64,000 bases of DNA from Sceloporus undulatus (GCF_019175285.1 NC_056523.1:290300488-290364487), one strand, 5' to 3'; positions 1-11,277 are shown, numbered from the stretch's first letter. Numbers and translations are program-made. The notes: a model not told the origin generated them from the letters alone.

Positions 1-45
1 GATGGCTTCCTCCAGGGCCTGCGGCCCAACACCGTCAAGAGACAA

Positions 46-888
46 GTGGCAGCCATCACCTCCATTCTGCCCCATGACGACGCAGCCAGGATATCCCGAC
101 ACCCCCATATCCGCAGGCTGCTCAAGGGGGTCGCCAACAAGGCGCCCCCAACGAAGCATCGATTCCCGTCCTGGGACCTACATAAAGTCCTCAAGGCCTT
201 GACCATCCCGCCTTTCGAGCCACTGAGGGAGGTACCCCTCAAGTTCCTGACCCTCAAGACACTGTTACTGACGGCACTCACGTCAGCAAGGCGCGTGTCC
301 GAAATTGGTGCCCTATCCGTCCGCAAAGAATTGTGCATCATCAGGCCTGACTCTATTCTCCTCAGACCTGACCCAACCTTTATCCCTAAAGTCAACTCGG
401 TCTTCCACACCGCCCAGGACATCGTCCTCCCGTCCTTCTGCCCCCGGCCCAAGGAAGACCTTGAAAAGTGCTGGCATACTCTCGATGTTCGCAGAGCCAT
501 AAAAATCTACCTGAAGAGAACAGCCACTTTCAGGAGATCGGAGTCGCTATTTGTATCCTTTCGACCTAACTCCAAGGGCAAGAAGGTGTCACGCCCTACC
601 TTAGCAAGGTGGATCAAACAGTGTATCGTCCAGTGCTACAAGTCACTCAAACTACAACCACCAACGGACATCACCGCTCACTCGACGAGAAGTGCGGCTA
701 CCTCCGCGGCCCTGACCACCAACGCTCCGTTGGCTGAAATCTGCAGAGCGGCCACTTGGAAGTCTCCGTCGACCTTCACCAGACACTATAAACTTGACCT
801 CTTCCAGTCAGCGGAGGCGGCCTTTGGCCGGAGGGTGTTGCAACATGTGCTATCAGATCCGCCCTCCGCGCCAGTCAGCCCTCCCTAG
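46..888 (+). CDS. DIRS-type tyrosine recombinase (mobile element protein)
   Basis: Reading frame of about 280 codons with the tyrosine-recombinase catalytic pattern: an Arg in SARRVSEIGAL, the HSTRSAA box (His-x-x-Arg), a conserved Trp in AATWKSPSTF and the nucleophile region TRHYKLD. In DIRS elements this enzyme is thought to integrate a circular DNA copy, in place of an integrase. The frame looks open across this piece, but the true start may lie before base 1. It belongs to the element, not to the host POLK gene. Crypton recombinases are an alternative, but the repeat structure just downstream favours DIRS. Confidence 0.75.
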   Translation: MAAITSILPHDDAARISRHPHIRRLLKGVANKAPPTKHRFPSWDLHKVLKALTIPPFEPLREVPLKFLTLKTLLLTALTSARRVSEIGALSVRKELCIIRPDSILLRPDPTFIPKVNSVFHTAQDIVLPSFCPRPKEDLEKCWHTLDVRRAIKIYLKRTATFRRSESLFVSFRPNSKGKKVSRPTLARWIKQCIVQCYKSLKLQPPTDITAHSTRSAATSAALTTNAPLAEICRAATWKSPSTFTRHYKLDLFQSAEAAFGRRVLQHVLSDPPSAPVSPP

Positions 889-947
889 TATCTAGCCTGC
901 TTTTCTAAATCCCGAAGTCAGGATGCTCGGCTCCTTCTCTGCTGCTA

Positions 948-1271
948 AATGGAACGTTGGACTTACCTGAGAGACGTCCCTTTACAGCAGAGAAGGTACG
1001 AGCATCCTCCCCACCCTGCTCTGCCTACTGGCGCGGGTGGGCGGTTTTAGTTTTCAAGACCACTTTTATACTTGTGTCTCGGCTTAAAATCGACTGGGGT
1101 TCCTGGGTAGCTCCGCCCGCAAGGGCGAGGGGGCCAGGGCCCGGTCATTCCTTTTGTTCTTTGTTTCCTACCTGCCTACCAGGAGCCAATGGGCGGAGCC
1201 ACCTGAAGTCAGGATGCTCGTACCTTCTCTGCTGTAAAGGGACGTCTCTCAGGTAAGTCCAACGTTCCATT
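948..1271. repeat. 60-bp perfect inverted repeat and spacer at the DIRS right end
   Basis: Bases 948-1007 and 1212-1271 are reverse complements over all 60 positions, with a spacer of about 204 bp. The stretch at about 915-946 repeats the start of the second arm in direct orientation with a few differences. Inverted terminal repeats with an internal complementary region are characteristic of DIRS elements. Confidence 0.8.
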
Positions 1272-1503
1272 TTTTTAAAAGTAAGTATAAGGTGTATATG
1301 CATGCACAATTGTATGAAATTTGTGGTTGATGTGCTGTTATGTTTTATAAGCAGCAAAATTCATAATGCATGGAAACTTATTCACACTTAGGCTCTGTTG
1401 AAACTGGTCTGAAAAGTTTGTAATGACTAGCATACATTTCATTAGTTTCAGCAGAGACTAAATGCAAGTTCTGGATCAATTTCAGTCCTTGGAATAGCAT
1501 GTA

Positions 1504-1703
1504 CAGTTGTCTCTCCGTATCCACAGATTCAACCATCCATGGCTTGAATATACTTTTTTAAAAAATCCAAAAAGTAAACTTTGATTTTGTTGTTGATATA
1601 AGAGATGGCATTTCACTATTCCACTGTTCACTTGAGCATCCACGGATTTTGGTATCTACAGCAGTCCTGGATCCAAACTCCAGCGTATACCAAGGACCTA
1701 CTG
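1504..1703. mobile_element. Tigger/pogo-like MITE, diverged copy
   Basis: About 200 bp flanked by TA. The left end (cagttgtctctccgtatcca) and the reverse complement of the right end (cagtaggtccttggtatacg) match imperfectly, and the interior has the 'cacggatttt' words typical of this group. Related copies lie at 8961, 41325, 42466, 44771 and 51867. Confidence 0.6.
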
Positions 1704-1856
1704 TAGGTCCTAGAGTTTCATAATCAATTTTATTCAAATGATCTATTTTCATGTAGCAGTTTAGATTACTAAATTCAGGTACCTAAATTTAGTTGATTTT
1801 GATACATTTTAATTCTGTTGCCTTTCAATTTTATGTAACTTGTTTGTCATCTTCAG

Positions 1857-2684
1857 GTGTACGGGTATCAGGTTTTCTAACTGAAGATGAAAAGAAATAT
1901 CAACAAAAGAGCATTGTTAATTTCTTAGAGCCAGGAAAACAAGTCAGTGCTTCTAAGCTCTTTTCAAGAAAATCTGTGGAGGAAAATTTTCCAAGACCGC
2001 CTGATAGAGAAAGTTTTTTCAATAAAAAACGAGCTACAAGACAACAAGATATGGCATCAGTCACATCATCAGTAGATCAAGCAAAGTATAATGAATGCCA
2101 GTTCTTCATTTGCCCAGTTTGCTTTGAAGAGCATCAAGATAGCAGTTTAGAGGCATTTAATAGGCACATTGATAAGTGCCTTAGTGGAACATCAGGAAAA
2201 GATGATGCAAAAAGTATGAATAACAGCAAAGCATGGGAGAATACAAGTGATCTGTCATTATACAGCAAGAAGAAAGACTGTCAGAAAGATAATGCAAGTA
2301 ACCAAGGGACTGAAGTACAGGCAAATTATGTAGTGGATTATGCTACCAATACTAGCATGGATATTTGTTCTATAGTGCAAAATAATGAACACAATAATGA
2401 GAGCAGGTGTATCATTTCTAGTGACCGCGCATCTGGTATGCACGAAAAGCAGGATTTAACATCTGAAGTCTCATCAGTGGAAAAAAGAGAATATTTTGAA
2501 GAACCCAAATGTACAGAAATCAAGTTGCCATGTTTTTCTTACATGAGTGACAACAAGATTTTAGTGTGTCCAGTCTGCAACTTAGAACAAAAAACAAAAG
2601 ACCTTGCATTGTTTAATAGGCATGTGGATATCTGCTTAAACAAAGGCATCATTAAGCAGCTGACTGAAAATTCCAGTAGTGCTG
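1857..2684 (+). CDS. POLK: POLK exon with both UBZ4 zinc fingers
   Basis: 828-bp coding exon. The acceptor is ...catcttcag before 1857 and the donor is gtaggt at 2685. It starts GVRVSGFLTEDEKK. Finger 1 has Cys codons in 2111-2122, His at 2165-2167 and Cys at 2177-2179. Finger 2 has Cys codons in 2567-2578, His at 2621-2623 and Cys at 2632-2634. These CCHC UBZ4 fingers bind ubiquitin and help recruit the polymerase to mono-ubiquitinated PCNA at stalled forks. The large size matches the large penultimate-region exon known in mammals. The reading frame runs on into the intron, so the exon end is set by the donor. Confidence 0.95.
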
Positions 2685-5485
2685 GTAGGTATTTAGTTTA
2701 TCAGACATTAATTTTTGTTTTGTTTTAAAGATATATTTTGAAGATCCTTGGAAATATAGTTTAGCAGTTGAATTTATTTGAAGCCTGCCTAAATAAGATG
2801 GCTGTTTCCCATTTTGTGAAGCAACTGTTTAGTTTTCTCTTCAGAAATGTTATGGAATTTTGGGATTTGTAGTTTGAGAGGTATTCAGTCTGGTCTGTTG
2901 GAGAGCTCTGTAGCCACAGCAAACCACAAATCCCAACCTTGTATAGGATAAAGCCATGACAATTAAAGCAGTGTCAAATTGCATTAATTCTTCAGTATGG
3001 CAGCAGCCCTAGATGAACTAGGATATGAATGTACAGGTAATATGGAAAACAAAAGTAGCCAGCTCTCTATTTTGATTAGATTGTATAGAAGTTCTAGCAT
3101 GAATTCTTCCTACCTCTAATAAATCAATACTCATGTATTAGCATGTCAGCTGTACTTATCCAAGTAATCCTTAAAAAGTCTAGTGAATCACCCACTAAAT
3201 GCAGAGTTGAGCATATCTTGGCTTATCTGGACTTTCAATGTTCTCACATTTACCATATTTTCCAGCGTATAAGGCGACTCTTGAAGTCTGCCTTATGCGC
3301 CGGAATTATACCCCAGAGACAGGCGAATGGCATAGCCTCCTCCCTGTCTCTGGGGTCCTTTCTGGGTCCTCTCCTAGCCAGCTGGCACTCGCACCGGCTG
3401 GAGGGGGCCTCTCTGGAGGCCTGAGAGAGGATCTGCGGCAGCTGGGCTCTCGCTGCCATTTTTTTCAAAAAGCGGCAGGGAAGCGGCTCCAGAGCTGGCC
3501 GGGCCGAGGCAAAGAGCTGGCCCCTTACTTCTCCGCACCGCTGCCGCCAGGGATCCTCCGATCCTCCAGCAGCTTCAGAAGTCCTCCGCGGAAGCTGCTG
3601 GAGGAGCGGAGAATCCCGGCTGGCGGCGGCGGCTTCCACAGAGGACTTTTGAAGCTGCTGGAGGATCGGAGGATCCCTGGCGGCAGCGGCGCAGAGAAGT
3701 AAGGGGCCGGCTCTTTGCCTTGGCCCGGCCGTCTCTGGAGCCGCTTTCCCGCCGCCTTTTGAAAAAAAATGGCGGCAAGAGCCCAGCCGCCAAGGATCCT
3801 CTCTCAGGTCTCCAGAGAGGCCCCCTCCAGCTGGCCCGAGACCCCCTGAGGGCAGGCCAAGGATGCTGCCGGTGGACGACGTGGAGGGTCGTCTTATACC
3901 CCCGTCACCTTATACGCCGGAAAATACAGTATTCTCATTTTATTAAATGAAGTACTAGTGGTACATCTTGAGGAATACAAGCGCAGCTCTAGAACTTGTA
4001 TATGTTATGAATAATTCATAACATATGAAATTTAATCTTGTATACAGCAAACTGAATAATATGAATACCATCGAGTACTGCTGGTATTAATGTAGTATAT
4101 TTCATTTTCTCTACACATAATTTCCTGAATCATGGAAGTAGATCAGTGAAAGAAAGATATGGTTTAATGTAGCTTATATTTTGTATGTACAGTTTATAAT
4201 ATAACCATTAATGATATCATTAAAGTATAGAACATTTTTAAAAATGTATCCCAAATATTGCTTTAAATAGTTTTTAGATCTGGAAGTTCTACACTATATA
4301 TATTGCCAACTGTATCACCAACAAACAGATATGAAAGATGACAAAGGAGGAGATTGGGCATGGTACAAAGGACTCCTGTACTGCCTTCCTCTCCAAAACT
4401 AGGATTAGAATGAGGTAGCCCTGTCCTCATCAGGACAGAGAGATCTGTTACCATCGCTATTCTCGAGCACAAGCATCCCATAATTTGTTTGGGAGCATAA
4501 TTAGTTAAATATACTCAGGCATCTTGAACATCTAGTTTCAGATTTGCTTGAGTCTCAGATTACAGTTCTATTGTGTGCTTCCTGTGCACTCGCTTACTAC
4601 ACCCACCTTCATACCTGAACTGCTTGTAGCCAGTCAGTTGGCTTGGCCTCTTTGGAACTGTGCTCTCAGTGAGACCTTATTCCATTTGTTCTCTTGTTCC
4701 CAAACTGGCTGCAGAGCTTTAACTGCAATCTTAACTGGGGTAAAAAACAGACATATTCCTGAAAATCACCAGTTGAGCAACAACTTGGGAAGGGGGCACA
4801 TGTTCCCAATCCTTCATATGGAGAAGGGAGTTGAACTGGGAAATGGTGAGAAATGTCATACTGAAGGAGTTGGGGTAATGGCTAGTGGGAAGAGGGAGCA
4901 AAGCTGAAATGCATGCAGAAACACAAACTAATGAATTGTCACTTTCCATGTTTTGTGAGGTCCCACCATATATAATTATAATCCTCACATAATACATTCT
5001 ACATTTCAATTTAAACATTGGATTTTTTCACATTTTTCCAGGAACTTTGGACAGAGAGCAACATAGTACAGCTTCCACAATAGGAACAAAACGGTAGGTT
5101 GTAAGCTAAATAACTTTCATTTGAGCATTTAGAATGTGTCATTTAGAATAGGGCATTCACTGCCACGGCTCCTAAATTGTGGAATGATCTACTGTAAGAG
5201 ATCCGTCTTATTACCACCTTAGATGCCTTTAAGAAGGCACTTAAAACGGATCCCTTCCAGCGGGCTTATCCACCGGATTCTATATAAGAGATCATGACTA
5301 AATGCTCCACTTGTGATTACAATTGTTTGATTATCCGATGACTCTGCCATTTTATAGAACTAATAGAAATGTTTGTATTTCAGTATTAGTATTTTATTGA
5401 TTATATTTTGTATTTGTATTGTATTATTTTACCGATCTAATGCCGCTTTGATCCATAGGAGAGGCGGGAAATATAAATTAAAACA

Positions 5486-5516
<31 letters not shown>

Positions 5517-5654
5517 ATTCTATTAATCTAGCTGCTTAATTTAATTAGTGATTTCTTTTTCCATTTCAGAGCTGGAAAAATACTTCAACAGTCAACATCC
5601 AAAAAAGCCAAATCAACCAATTCCAAGTGCACCATAGAATCATTTTTCAAATGA
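1857..5654 (+). CDS. POLK: DNA polymerase kappa, C-terminal part (last three coding exons)
   Basis: POLK is a nuclear Y-family translesion polymerase. The catalytic N-terminal part lies left of the window. Visible here are the C-terminal regulatory exons 1857-2684, 5042-5093 and 5570-5654, which join in one frame: a G codon split as G|GT on entry, GGA across the first junction and CGA across the second. The product shows two UBZ4 ubiquitin-binding zinc fingers, CPVC...HIDKC and CPVC...HVDIC, then a basic Lys-rich stretch and the end IESFFK, a PIP-type PCNA-binding tail like the human ending (LDIFFK, from memory). Linker between fingers is diverged, as expected. The downstream neighbour ANKDD1B on the same strand supports the assignment. 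Confidence 0.95.
2822..3015. mobile_element. Palindromic MITE, group P, copy 1
   Basis: Old copy of a self-complementary element containing 'ttttgggatttgtagtttgaga' -like and 'cacaaatccca' words on opposite arms, ending near 'gcagcagccct'. Better copies are at 33264 and 35262. Confidence 0.6.
3251..3931. mobile_element. Fold-back DNA transposon (MITE) with long GC-rich arms
   Basis: 681 bp in the intron between POLK exons 1857-2684 and 5042-5093. Its ends are 28-bp terminal inverted repeats: taccatattttccagcgtat on the left and, as the reverse complement of the right end, tactgtattttccggcgtat, both followed by aagg-gac. Inside, roughly 3360-3575 is an imperfect reverse complement of about 3640-3855, with shared words such as ggatcctccgatcctccagc and its complement. 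The arms are GC-rich in an AT-rich intron. ORFs here are by-products of this composition. The superfamily was not recognised with certainty. Confidence 0.75.
5042..5093 (+). CDS. POLK: POLK penultimate coding exon
   Basis: 52-bp exon between a ttttttccag-type acceptor and a gtaggt donor. It encodes TLDREQHSTASTIGTK plus split codons at both ends and keeps the frame between the neighbouring exons. It is too short to stand out as an ORF. It was found by splice sites and by frame continuity to the terminal exon. Confidence 0.85.
5148..5515 (+). mobile_element. L2-like LINE 3' end with (TTA)n tail
   Basis: Starts in a degraded version of the L2 C-terminal coding region ('aaattgtggaatgatct', 'ttaagaaggcacttaaaacg'), continues through the usual 3' untranslated stretch ending 'gaggcgggaaatataaatta', and finishes in a TTA microsatellite at 5486-5513. 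Lies in the last POLK intron. Compare the better copy at 54525-55375. Confidence 0.75.
5486..5513. repeat. (TTA)n microsatellite
   Basis: About nine TTA/ATT units, formed as the tail of the adjacent LINE copy. Confidence 0.9.
5570..5654 (+). CDS. POLK: POLK terminal coding exon with PCNA-binding tail
   Basis: The exon follows the acceptor ...ccatttcag and ends at TGA 5652-5654. It encodes AGKILQQSTSKKAKSTNSKC and then TIESFFK-stop. The Lys-rich run fits a nuclear localisation signal, and IESFFK at the extreme end fits the PIP-like motif through which POLK binds PCNA. The layout matches the human C-terminus as I recall it. Confidence 0.93.
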
Positions 5655-7000
5655 GTATAGCATATTTTAAAGAAAACATTTTGATCGCTTTTACAGTACT
5701 ATAGTGTGACTGTAAAACATTTTGCTCAAGCTATTTTCATTGTTTATGTATTTTATACATGATTTTGCACTAATCAAAAGACTATTTTGCCCTCAGACAG
5801 TTGCCTTGCAGTAACATTTTGAAGAATGAAGATGTACTGATTTGAAGAAAGAATGAAGAATGAAAATGCACTGTAGTCAGCAGCTCCCAATATATCTTGT
5901 TAGTAGTGGTTGTCAGTTTCATTACTCATGGATATGTTAGAAAAGTGAAATGATTACACTTTCATTTGGTAATGAACAGATGCACTTCATAAAGGATATG
6001 ATGTTAATATGAGTTTTTGATAATCTGATCAGTAAAGCCAAGATTTAAAACTGCTTATCTTCTACTGTGCTATATAAAAATTATTGCAGAAAGTGATGGT
6101 ACTTTGTAGTCATGCAGTACACTTAGCACAGTAAACACTGACATTTAAGAGTCTCATCTGTATGCAACCACAAACACACATGCACACCCAGCAGATAAAA
6201 TCCTAACTTGTTAATGTACAGAGAAAATTTGCTTTCTTGTGTATAACTTGTCAGCATTTAATGTACCACACTGACTGGACTAAATTAATATAAAGCAGAT
6301 AAATAAACTTTATCCTGCTTTTCTACCTCAAATGCAGGCAAACTGATACACTTTTACTTCTAGGCTGTTTTATTTTAATTGAATACAGCTTTTGTTTTGT
6401 TTCGTTACGTTTTGTTAATGCCCTGTTAGCACTTACCATCATCCCAAACCCACTAGAAAAGACCTGTGGTTTTTTTGCCTGTACCTTTTATGTTATGTGG
6501 CTTTGTAGAAAACCATTTTCAGTAGTTAGCCAAAAATGTGTTTCGCCTTCCCAGAATGGCTGATCATGTTAAAGAAGCAATTTATTTATAGAATTAGATC
6601 CCCTGACTGCAGTAAGACTATTCTGGTGTAAACAAATTCAGTATACGAAAATCAAGTTAGGAAATTGTATAATGAAATAAGCCTTGTCTGTGTGCAGCTT
6701 ATTATGATTACGTCAGTATTCTAAATAATGCATTCCTTAATGGTTGGTTAGGATCAGGGGCATGTAACTTATATGTGAATTTTACCCATCATATTTTAAA
6801 GAATATTAAGAAAGCAGTTTGCATGTCTAAATATTAATATATTTTTGTCTTTACATAAATTATGTATGTATTTTAAATTTAAATTGCAATGTAATATAAT
6901 GTCCAAAGCAGTTTTTATCAAGCTTCATTTCCATAATTGTGAATCTCACTGTGATGCAAAATAATAATAAGCTTCGTAGAATATTTGTATGCTATTAAAA
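5655..7000 (+). other. POLK: Probable POLK 3' untranslated region
   Basis: AT-rich sequence free of recognisable repeats following the POLK stop codon. An AATAAA hexamer at about 6302-6307 is a plausible poly(A) signal, and further AT-rich stretches reach about 7000. Without transcript data the 3' end cannot be fixed. Confidence 0.4.
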
Positions 7001-7396
7001 ATGCACTTTTATTTTTCTGAATTTGCAGTAAAAGTTTCTTTTAGATTTCCTACCTGGTCAGTCTGTCCCATAGCCTGACCAGTTCATCCTTGTGGAATAG
7101 GTATAGTTGTGGTTGCAAATTGCTCTGAAATCATCATCCATTATTTGTCAGCTCCACCTCCACCTTGCCATTAGGTCTCCTTATTTCAAAGAATACTAGG
7201 AATGAAAAGAAAAAGCACCTTAAAAACTAACCAACTTATTTCAGGGCAAGTTGCCAAGGACTACAGCCCACTTCTTTTGTTGTAAACTCCCAGGCCAATC
7301 AAGCAGGCCCACCCTAAAGATCAACTTGACACGTTTATAGCTATACGATAGCTTTGTTTTTAAGCACTCACATGGTAACCACAGGTGAGAAATCAA

Positions 7397-7613
7397 GCAA
7401 GCGTGATGTAGTGGTTTCAGTATCAGATTAGGAACCTGGGAAACCAGGGTTCAAATTCCTGCTCAACCATGGAAATCCACTGGGTGATCTGGAATAAACC
7501 ACATTTTCAGCTTCAGAGGAAGACAAAGGCAAAACCCCCTCTGAACAAATCTTGCTAGGAAAATCCTGTAGTGGGGTTGTCATAAGCTGGAAATGGCGTA
7601 AAGGCACATACCT
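7397..7613 (+). mobile_element. tRNA-derived SINE (MIR-like body), sense
   Basis: Head carries A-box-like 'gatgtagtggttt' and B-box-like 'gggttcaaattcc', then the shared body 'ccatggaaatccactgggtg...cagaggaag', ending near 'aatggcgtaaaggcac'. This SINE is the most frequent one in the window. Confidence 0.8.
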
Positions 7614-8960
7614 AAAAAAATGAAAAAACCCATCCCCAAACCCTCTGAAATACTTTTCATACTGAATGTGTCCTGTATTAGGCAGTAATGTTTGAAAGAA
7701 ACATTACCCTTGTTCTTTTTTTTTTTAAACTTATAGTAAATTAAATATTGAGTAAAAAGGGAGGAGGGAGGCTGCCTAACCCCCTTCTCTTGACTTGTTT
7801 TTCCAGTCAATCTTTTTCTTCCAGGAGCTGATCTTAAACAGAAAAAAAGGCTAACTTTAGGCATGAAGCACATCCTCTTTTGCTTGTAACCTCCCACTGC
7901 TTTTTCATTAAACATGGAAGAAACTGAAAGGCACTTGTGTATCCATAACATCTTACAAACACATTTTTTTTTCTGGGACAACTGATTAAATATCTAAAAC
8001 TCTGAAAAATGAGCTGCATCCTGGATAGTACTTGGAAATCTTACCTCTATTTTTCATATATGTTCCACATTCTCATTCATATTTACTTTCACACTGAGTC
8101 ACCTTTTCCAGTGTTTGTTTAGAGGGTGTAAAATTAGCACAAATACGATAGGAAAATGTTTTAAATCATAATCCTCATGAATGATGGAACAGTGTAGTCA
8201 TGTATTTGGACTGAGTCTTACGGCATGATGATAACGATAGCTGCATTTTATTCCCTTCTTCAGCTGGGAGAAGGCCCTATAGTAGTTTCCAAATTTCAGA
8301 ACCAAGATGGCCCTTGTATTCTGTCTCATTTCTTCGTTTTAGTTACTGTGTGAGTCACATGGCACTTGGCAGTCAGTGTCAGTCACCTAATGAGAGAAGA
8401 CAGTTGAGTGCTATCTCCAGTCCACAGCATTCTGTAGAAAACAACAAGGAAATGTGTGACAGATTATGACTGTTACGGGCTTTGAAAGTGCCAGTCACCT
8501 GGGAAAGATCCAAAAGAGTCCCTGTCTCAGGGGTTAGGCATCCACTCCATTTTCACAGCATCCAAAAACTTGCAGTTCAGGATTGTGCATACTGGTCAGG
8601 ATGCCTGGAACTAGCCTGAATGCTTGATGTCAGTCTAAAATGGGTGGGCAAAGTGTGGACAGCATGTAGCCACCAGGGCTCAAAACTGTTTTGTTCCAAA
8701 TGCCCAAAAGTGATCTCTAGTGGGTGTGTGGAGCATTTTCACACTTCTGGACCTCCCCAAACCCTAGCCCCAGCAATCATTTTTTTTCAAAAAGATAATT
8801 TGGTTCAAAATATCTATGACCCATAGAGGGTGTTTGGGGGCAATCTTTTGGCAGGTACAGGTGCAGCCAAGGTCTCCTGGAGGGCTAATACAACCTTTTA
8901 GTCATCCATGATTGCATCCTTCTGGATCTCATTACTTCCACCCTCTCCCACAACTGTGTA

Positions 8961-9178
8961 CAGTGGACCCTTGTTATACGCTGGGGTTTGGTTCCAAGAT
9001 CCCCCGTGTATAACAAAATCCGTGTATGCTAAATCCCATTAAATATAATGGCATAGCAAAATGGTGTCCCTTATAAAAAATGGAAAATCGAGGTAAATTT
9101 ATACTGTTTTGGAACATTTTCAAACCGTGTATGCTTAAATCCGTGTATAAAAAATCCGTGTATAAGAAGGGCCGACTG
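8961..9178 (+). mobile_element. Tigger/pogo-like MITE, well preserved
   Basis: 218 bp flanked by TA on both sides. Left end is cagtggacccttgttatacg and the right end reads tataagaagggccgactg, the inverted form. Interior repeats 'ccgtgtat' several times. It is nearly the reverse complement of the copy at 51867-52085. TA target duplication and the CAGT-type end suggest the pogo/Tigger group of Tc1/mariner transposons. Confidence 0.8.
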
Positions 9179-9224
9179 TATATGTATACTGTATATGTTT
9201 TATATCTGAGCTTTTATTATCACT

Positions 9225-9372
9225 GTACGTGTCCAAAGAAGTGGGTTTATATCCACAAAAGTTCATGCAAAAATGAAAACCAGTTAGTCTTAAAGGTGCT
9301 GCTACATTCCTCCCCCCTCCTCCTTTTTATGCCACAAGAGACTAACACTACTTCTTTGAAAATTGCTCATCT
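9225..9372. repeat. Dispersed amniote repeat ('cacaaaagttcatgc' type)
   Basis: Contains 'atccacaaaagttcatgc' and 'agtcttaaaggtgctgct', wording seen in an amniote dispersed repeat. Similar scraps occur near 11170-11290, 11640-11800, 14815-14890, 26275-26345 and 59310-59395. The parent element was not identified. Confidence 0.5.
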
Positions 9373-9626
9373 TCCACAGTTGCCCATTGCTGATCTAAGA
9401 CATTGAGAAATACGTGCTACATATGTGAACCAAAAATGCCACTGGGATGTGCAATTAGTAACTTAATGACTTAATAGTAACTTAATAGTCAATGGCTGAT
9501 CCATGGAGACCCCTCCCCCTTTTTTGCCATTGTCCACCTAGTTCCAGCATAGGGCTCTTTCTTTTCCATGTTGAAGCCTTTGCAAATAGGTATCTTTATA
9601 TCCATTTACTTTAATAGGCTTCCTGT

Positions 9627-9692
9627 TGTTGTTAGTTGTTTTCAAGTCCGCTTAGATTTATAGCAACCTTATAAATGAGAGACCTCCGAGTT
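9627..9692 (-). mobile_element. MIR-like SINE 3' scrap
   Basis: Short antisense piece, 'gttgttttcaagtccgctta', of the 3' part of the common SINE. Confidence 0.5.
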
Positions 9693-9738
9693 AACAACAA
9701 CAACAACAACAACAACAATAATAATAATAATAATAATA
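9693..9738. repeat. Compound (AAC)n(AAT)n microsatellite
   Basis: AAC units pass into AAT units, followed by an antisense LINE/SINE-type 3' tail ('ccaccttt...aaggcggtttaca') to about 9790. Confidence 0.9.
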
Positions 9739-9764
9739 TTTATATACCACCTTTCCAAAGGATC

Positions 9765-10165
9765 AAGGCGGTTTACAAAATTGCATACCCTTATCAACAG
9801 CCCTGCTCAAGGTCTTGCAGACTCAGGGCTGTGGCTTCCCTGGTTTCATCTATCCATCCATCTGGAATGTGGTCCTCCTCTTTTCCTACTCGCCACCTTA
9901 ACAAGCATTATTATCTTTTCTAGCAAGTCATGTCTTCTCATGATATGGCCAAAGTACGGCAGCTTTAATTTAATCATCTTGCCTTCTAGGGAGAGCTCAG
10001 ACCTGATTTGTTCTAGGATCCACTGGATTGTCTTTTTAGCAGCCCACAGTATCTGTAGATCTCTTCTCCAGCACTCTGTCTCAAATGAGTTGATTTTCTT
10101 CCTACTTTCACAACCATAATAGAGATGGGGAATGCTACGGCATGGACCATCTTAACTTTTACACT
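9765..10165 (-). mobile_element. RTE-BovB LINE fragment
   Basis: Read on the minus strand this gives stretches matching the C-terminal part of BovB ORF2 as I know it: KVKMVHAVAFPISIM, then FETECWRRDLQILWAAKKTI, then LEGKMIKLKLPYFGHIMRRH and ASRKRGGPHSRWMD. Several stops and frame changes are present, so it is a dead fragment. BovB is abundant in squamates, which supports the organism call. Confidence 0.75.
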
Positions 10166-10845
10166 CAACTCTCATGTCTAGTTCCTTCATATCTGCTGTT
10201 CCATTGGGTTTAGGTAAGTCGATTCTGCATAACAATTCCTTTGGAAAAACAGGATTATATTCCATTTTGCACTTGGCTCCTTGTGCTTCCACAGCAATCC
10301 ATCAGGACTATCTGTAGACGCACTTGAGTAAGAAATGACACTTGTACGACATTACAGGCTTTTTCCTCTCACTATTTTCTGCCAGGTACTTCTGTCATGT
10401 CATGTCTGGAATACATGTCCTTATCTAAAACTTCCAAGGGTATAGGCATTGTTTGTCTAATGCAGAAAATATTCTGGCACTTTAAAGGCAAACAAGATTA
10501 TTTGACATAGCTTTTTGTGAATTCCAGCTCCCTCGCATCCAGTGAAGTGGGCCTGGGATTTAGTTATGGGAGTTAAATAAGGGATTTCTTCCCCCTATAA
10601 GAATACTGACTCACAGACACTGTGAATTTTTCCTTTAGATTGCAACTCTAAAAATTTGAAGATGAGAAAATTTCCATTTTGTGAAGCAGAACTGATATGT
10701 GGGGGTCCTCTCATTTTGGCCCTCTCCCATAGCTACAGCTTTGGCTTCAGGCTACAAAGGCTTATACCAAATAAAATAAGAGACATAGCCATGCTAGTCT
10801 GGAATATCAGTATGCAAAGGGATCGTATAGCAAATGTGAGACTAA

Positions 10846-10982
10846 GGCTGTATCTGCAGCACTCTGACAGAGAAGGCTAAATATCTCACAAAACCACAAA
10901 TCCCAGAAATCCATAGCACAGAGCCATGGCAGCTAAAGTGATGCCAAACTGCATTATTTTTGCAGTGCAGATGCAGCCCTAG
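10846..10982. mobile_element. Palindromic MITE, group P, half copy
   Basis: Contains the right arm of group P: 'gagaaggctaaatatctcac', 'ccacaaatcccagaaatcca', 'gccatggcagctaaagtgat', ending 'gcagatgcagccct'. Confidence 0.7.
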
Positions 10983-11277
10983 TCATGCTACAATTTCTCT
11001 TGCACAGTTAGTCCCAAAGGTGCTACAAGATTCCCTTGTAAACTGAATAGAAGGAGGAGTAGCCTCCTACATTGCTATCCCCCTGTACTCACAACAACAC
11101 CAACAACCTTTTGATAAAATGCAGGCCTATGACTAACATCTCCATTTCCCCCTCCTGAATGATTTTTAACACCTTTGCTTGATGAAGAAGCAGGTGGAGC
11201 TTGGAAAGCTTGTGATCGATATTTTGTGCATTTTGATTGGCCTCATAAAGTTATCACCATTTTGTGGATTTTGGATG

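Larger units (their letters stand above)
1..1271 (+). mobile_element. DIRS-like tyrosine-recombinase retroelement, right part (left end outside window)
   Basis: Old DIRS-family retroelement cut by the window edge. It holds a tyrosine recombinase reading frame followed by a complex end made of inverted and direct repeats, as DIRS elements have instead of plain LTRs. A 60-bp arm at 948-1007 is the exact reverse complement of 1212-1271, and a third related copy lies at about 915-946 in direct orientation. The right edge is at 1271, where AT-rich intron begins. It lies upstream of the first visible POLK exon, so it probably sits in a POLK intron in sense orientation. The perfect arms suggest a fairly young insertion. 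Age and left end cannot be judged here. Confidence 0.8.

Noticed and set aside
46-888. Host-domesticated recombinase gene
   Set aside because: Adjoining DIRS-type repeat structure shows it is part of a mobile element.
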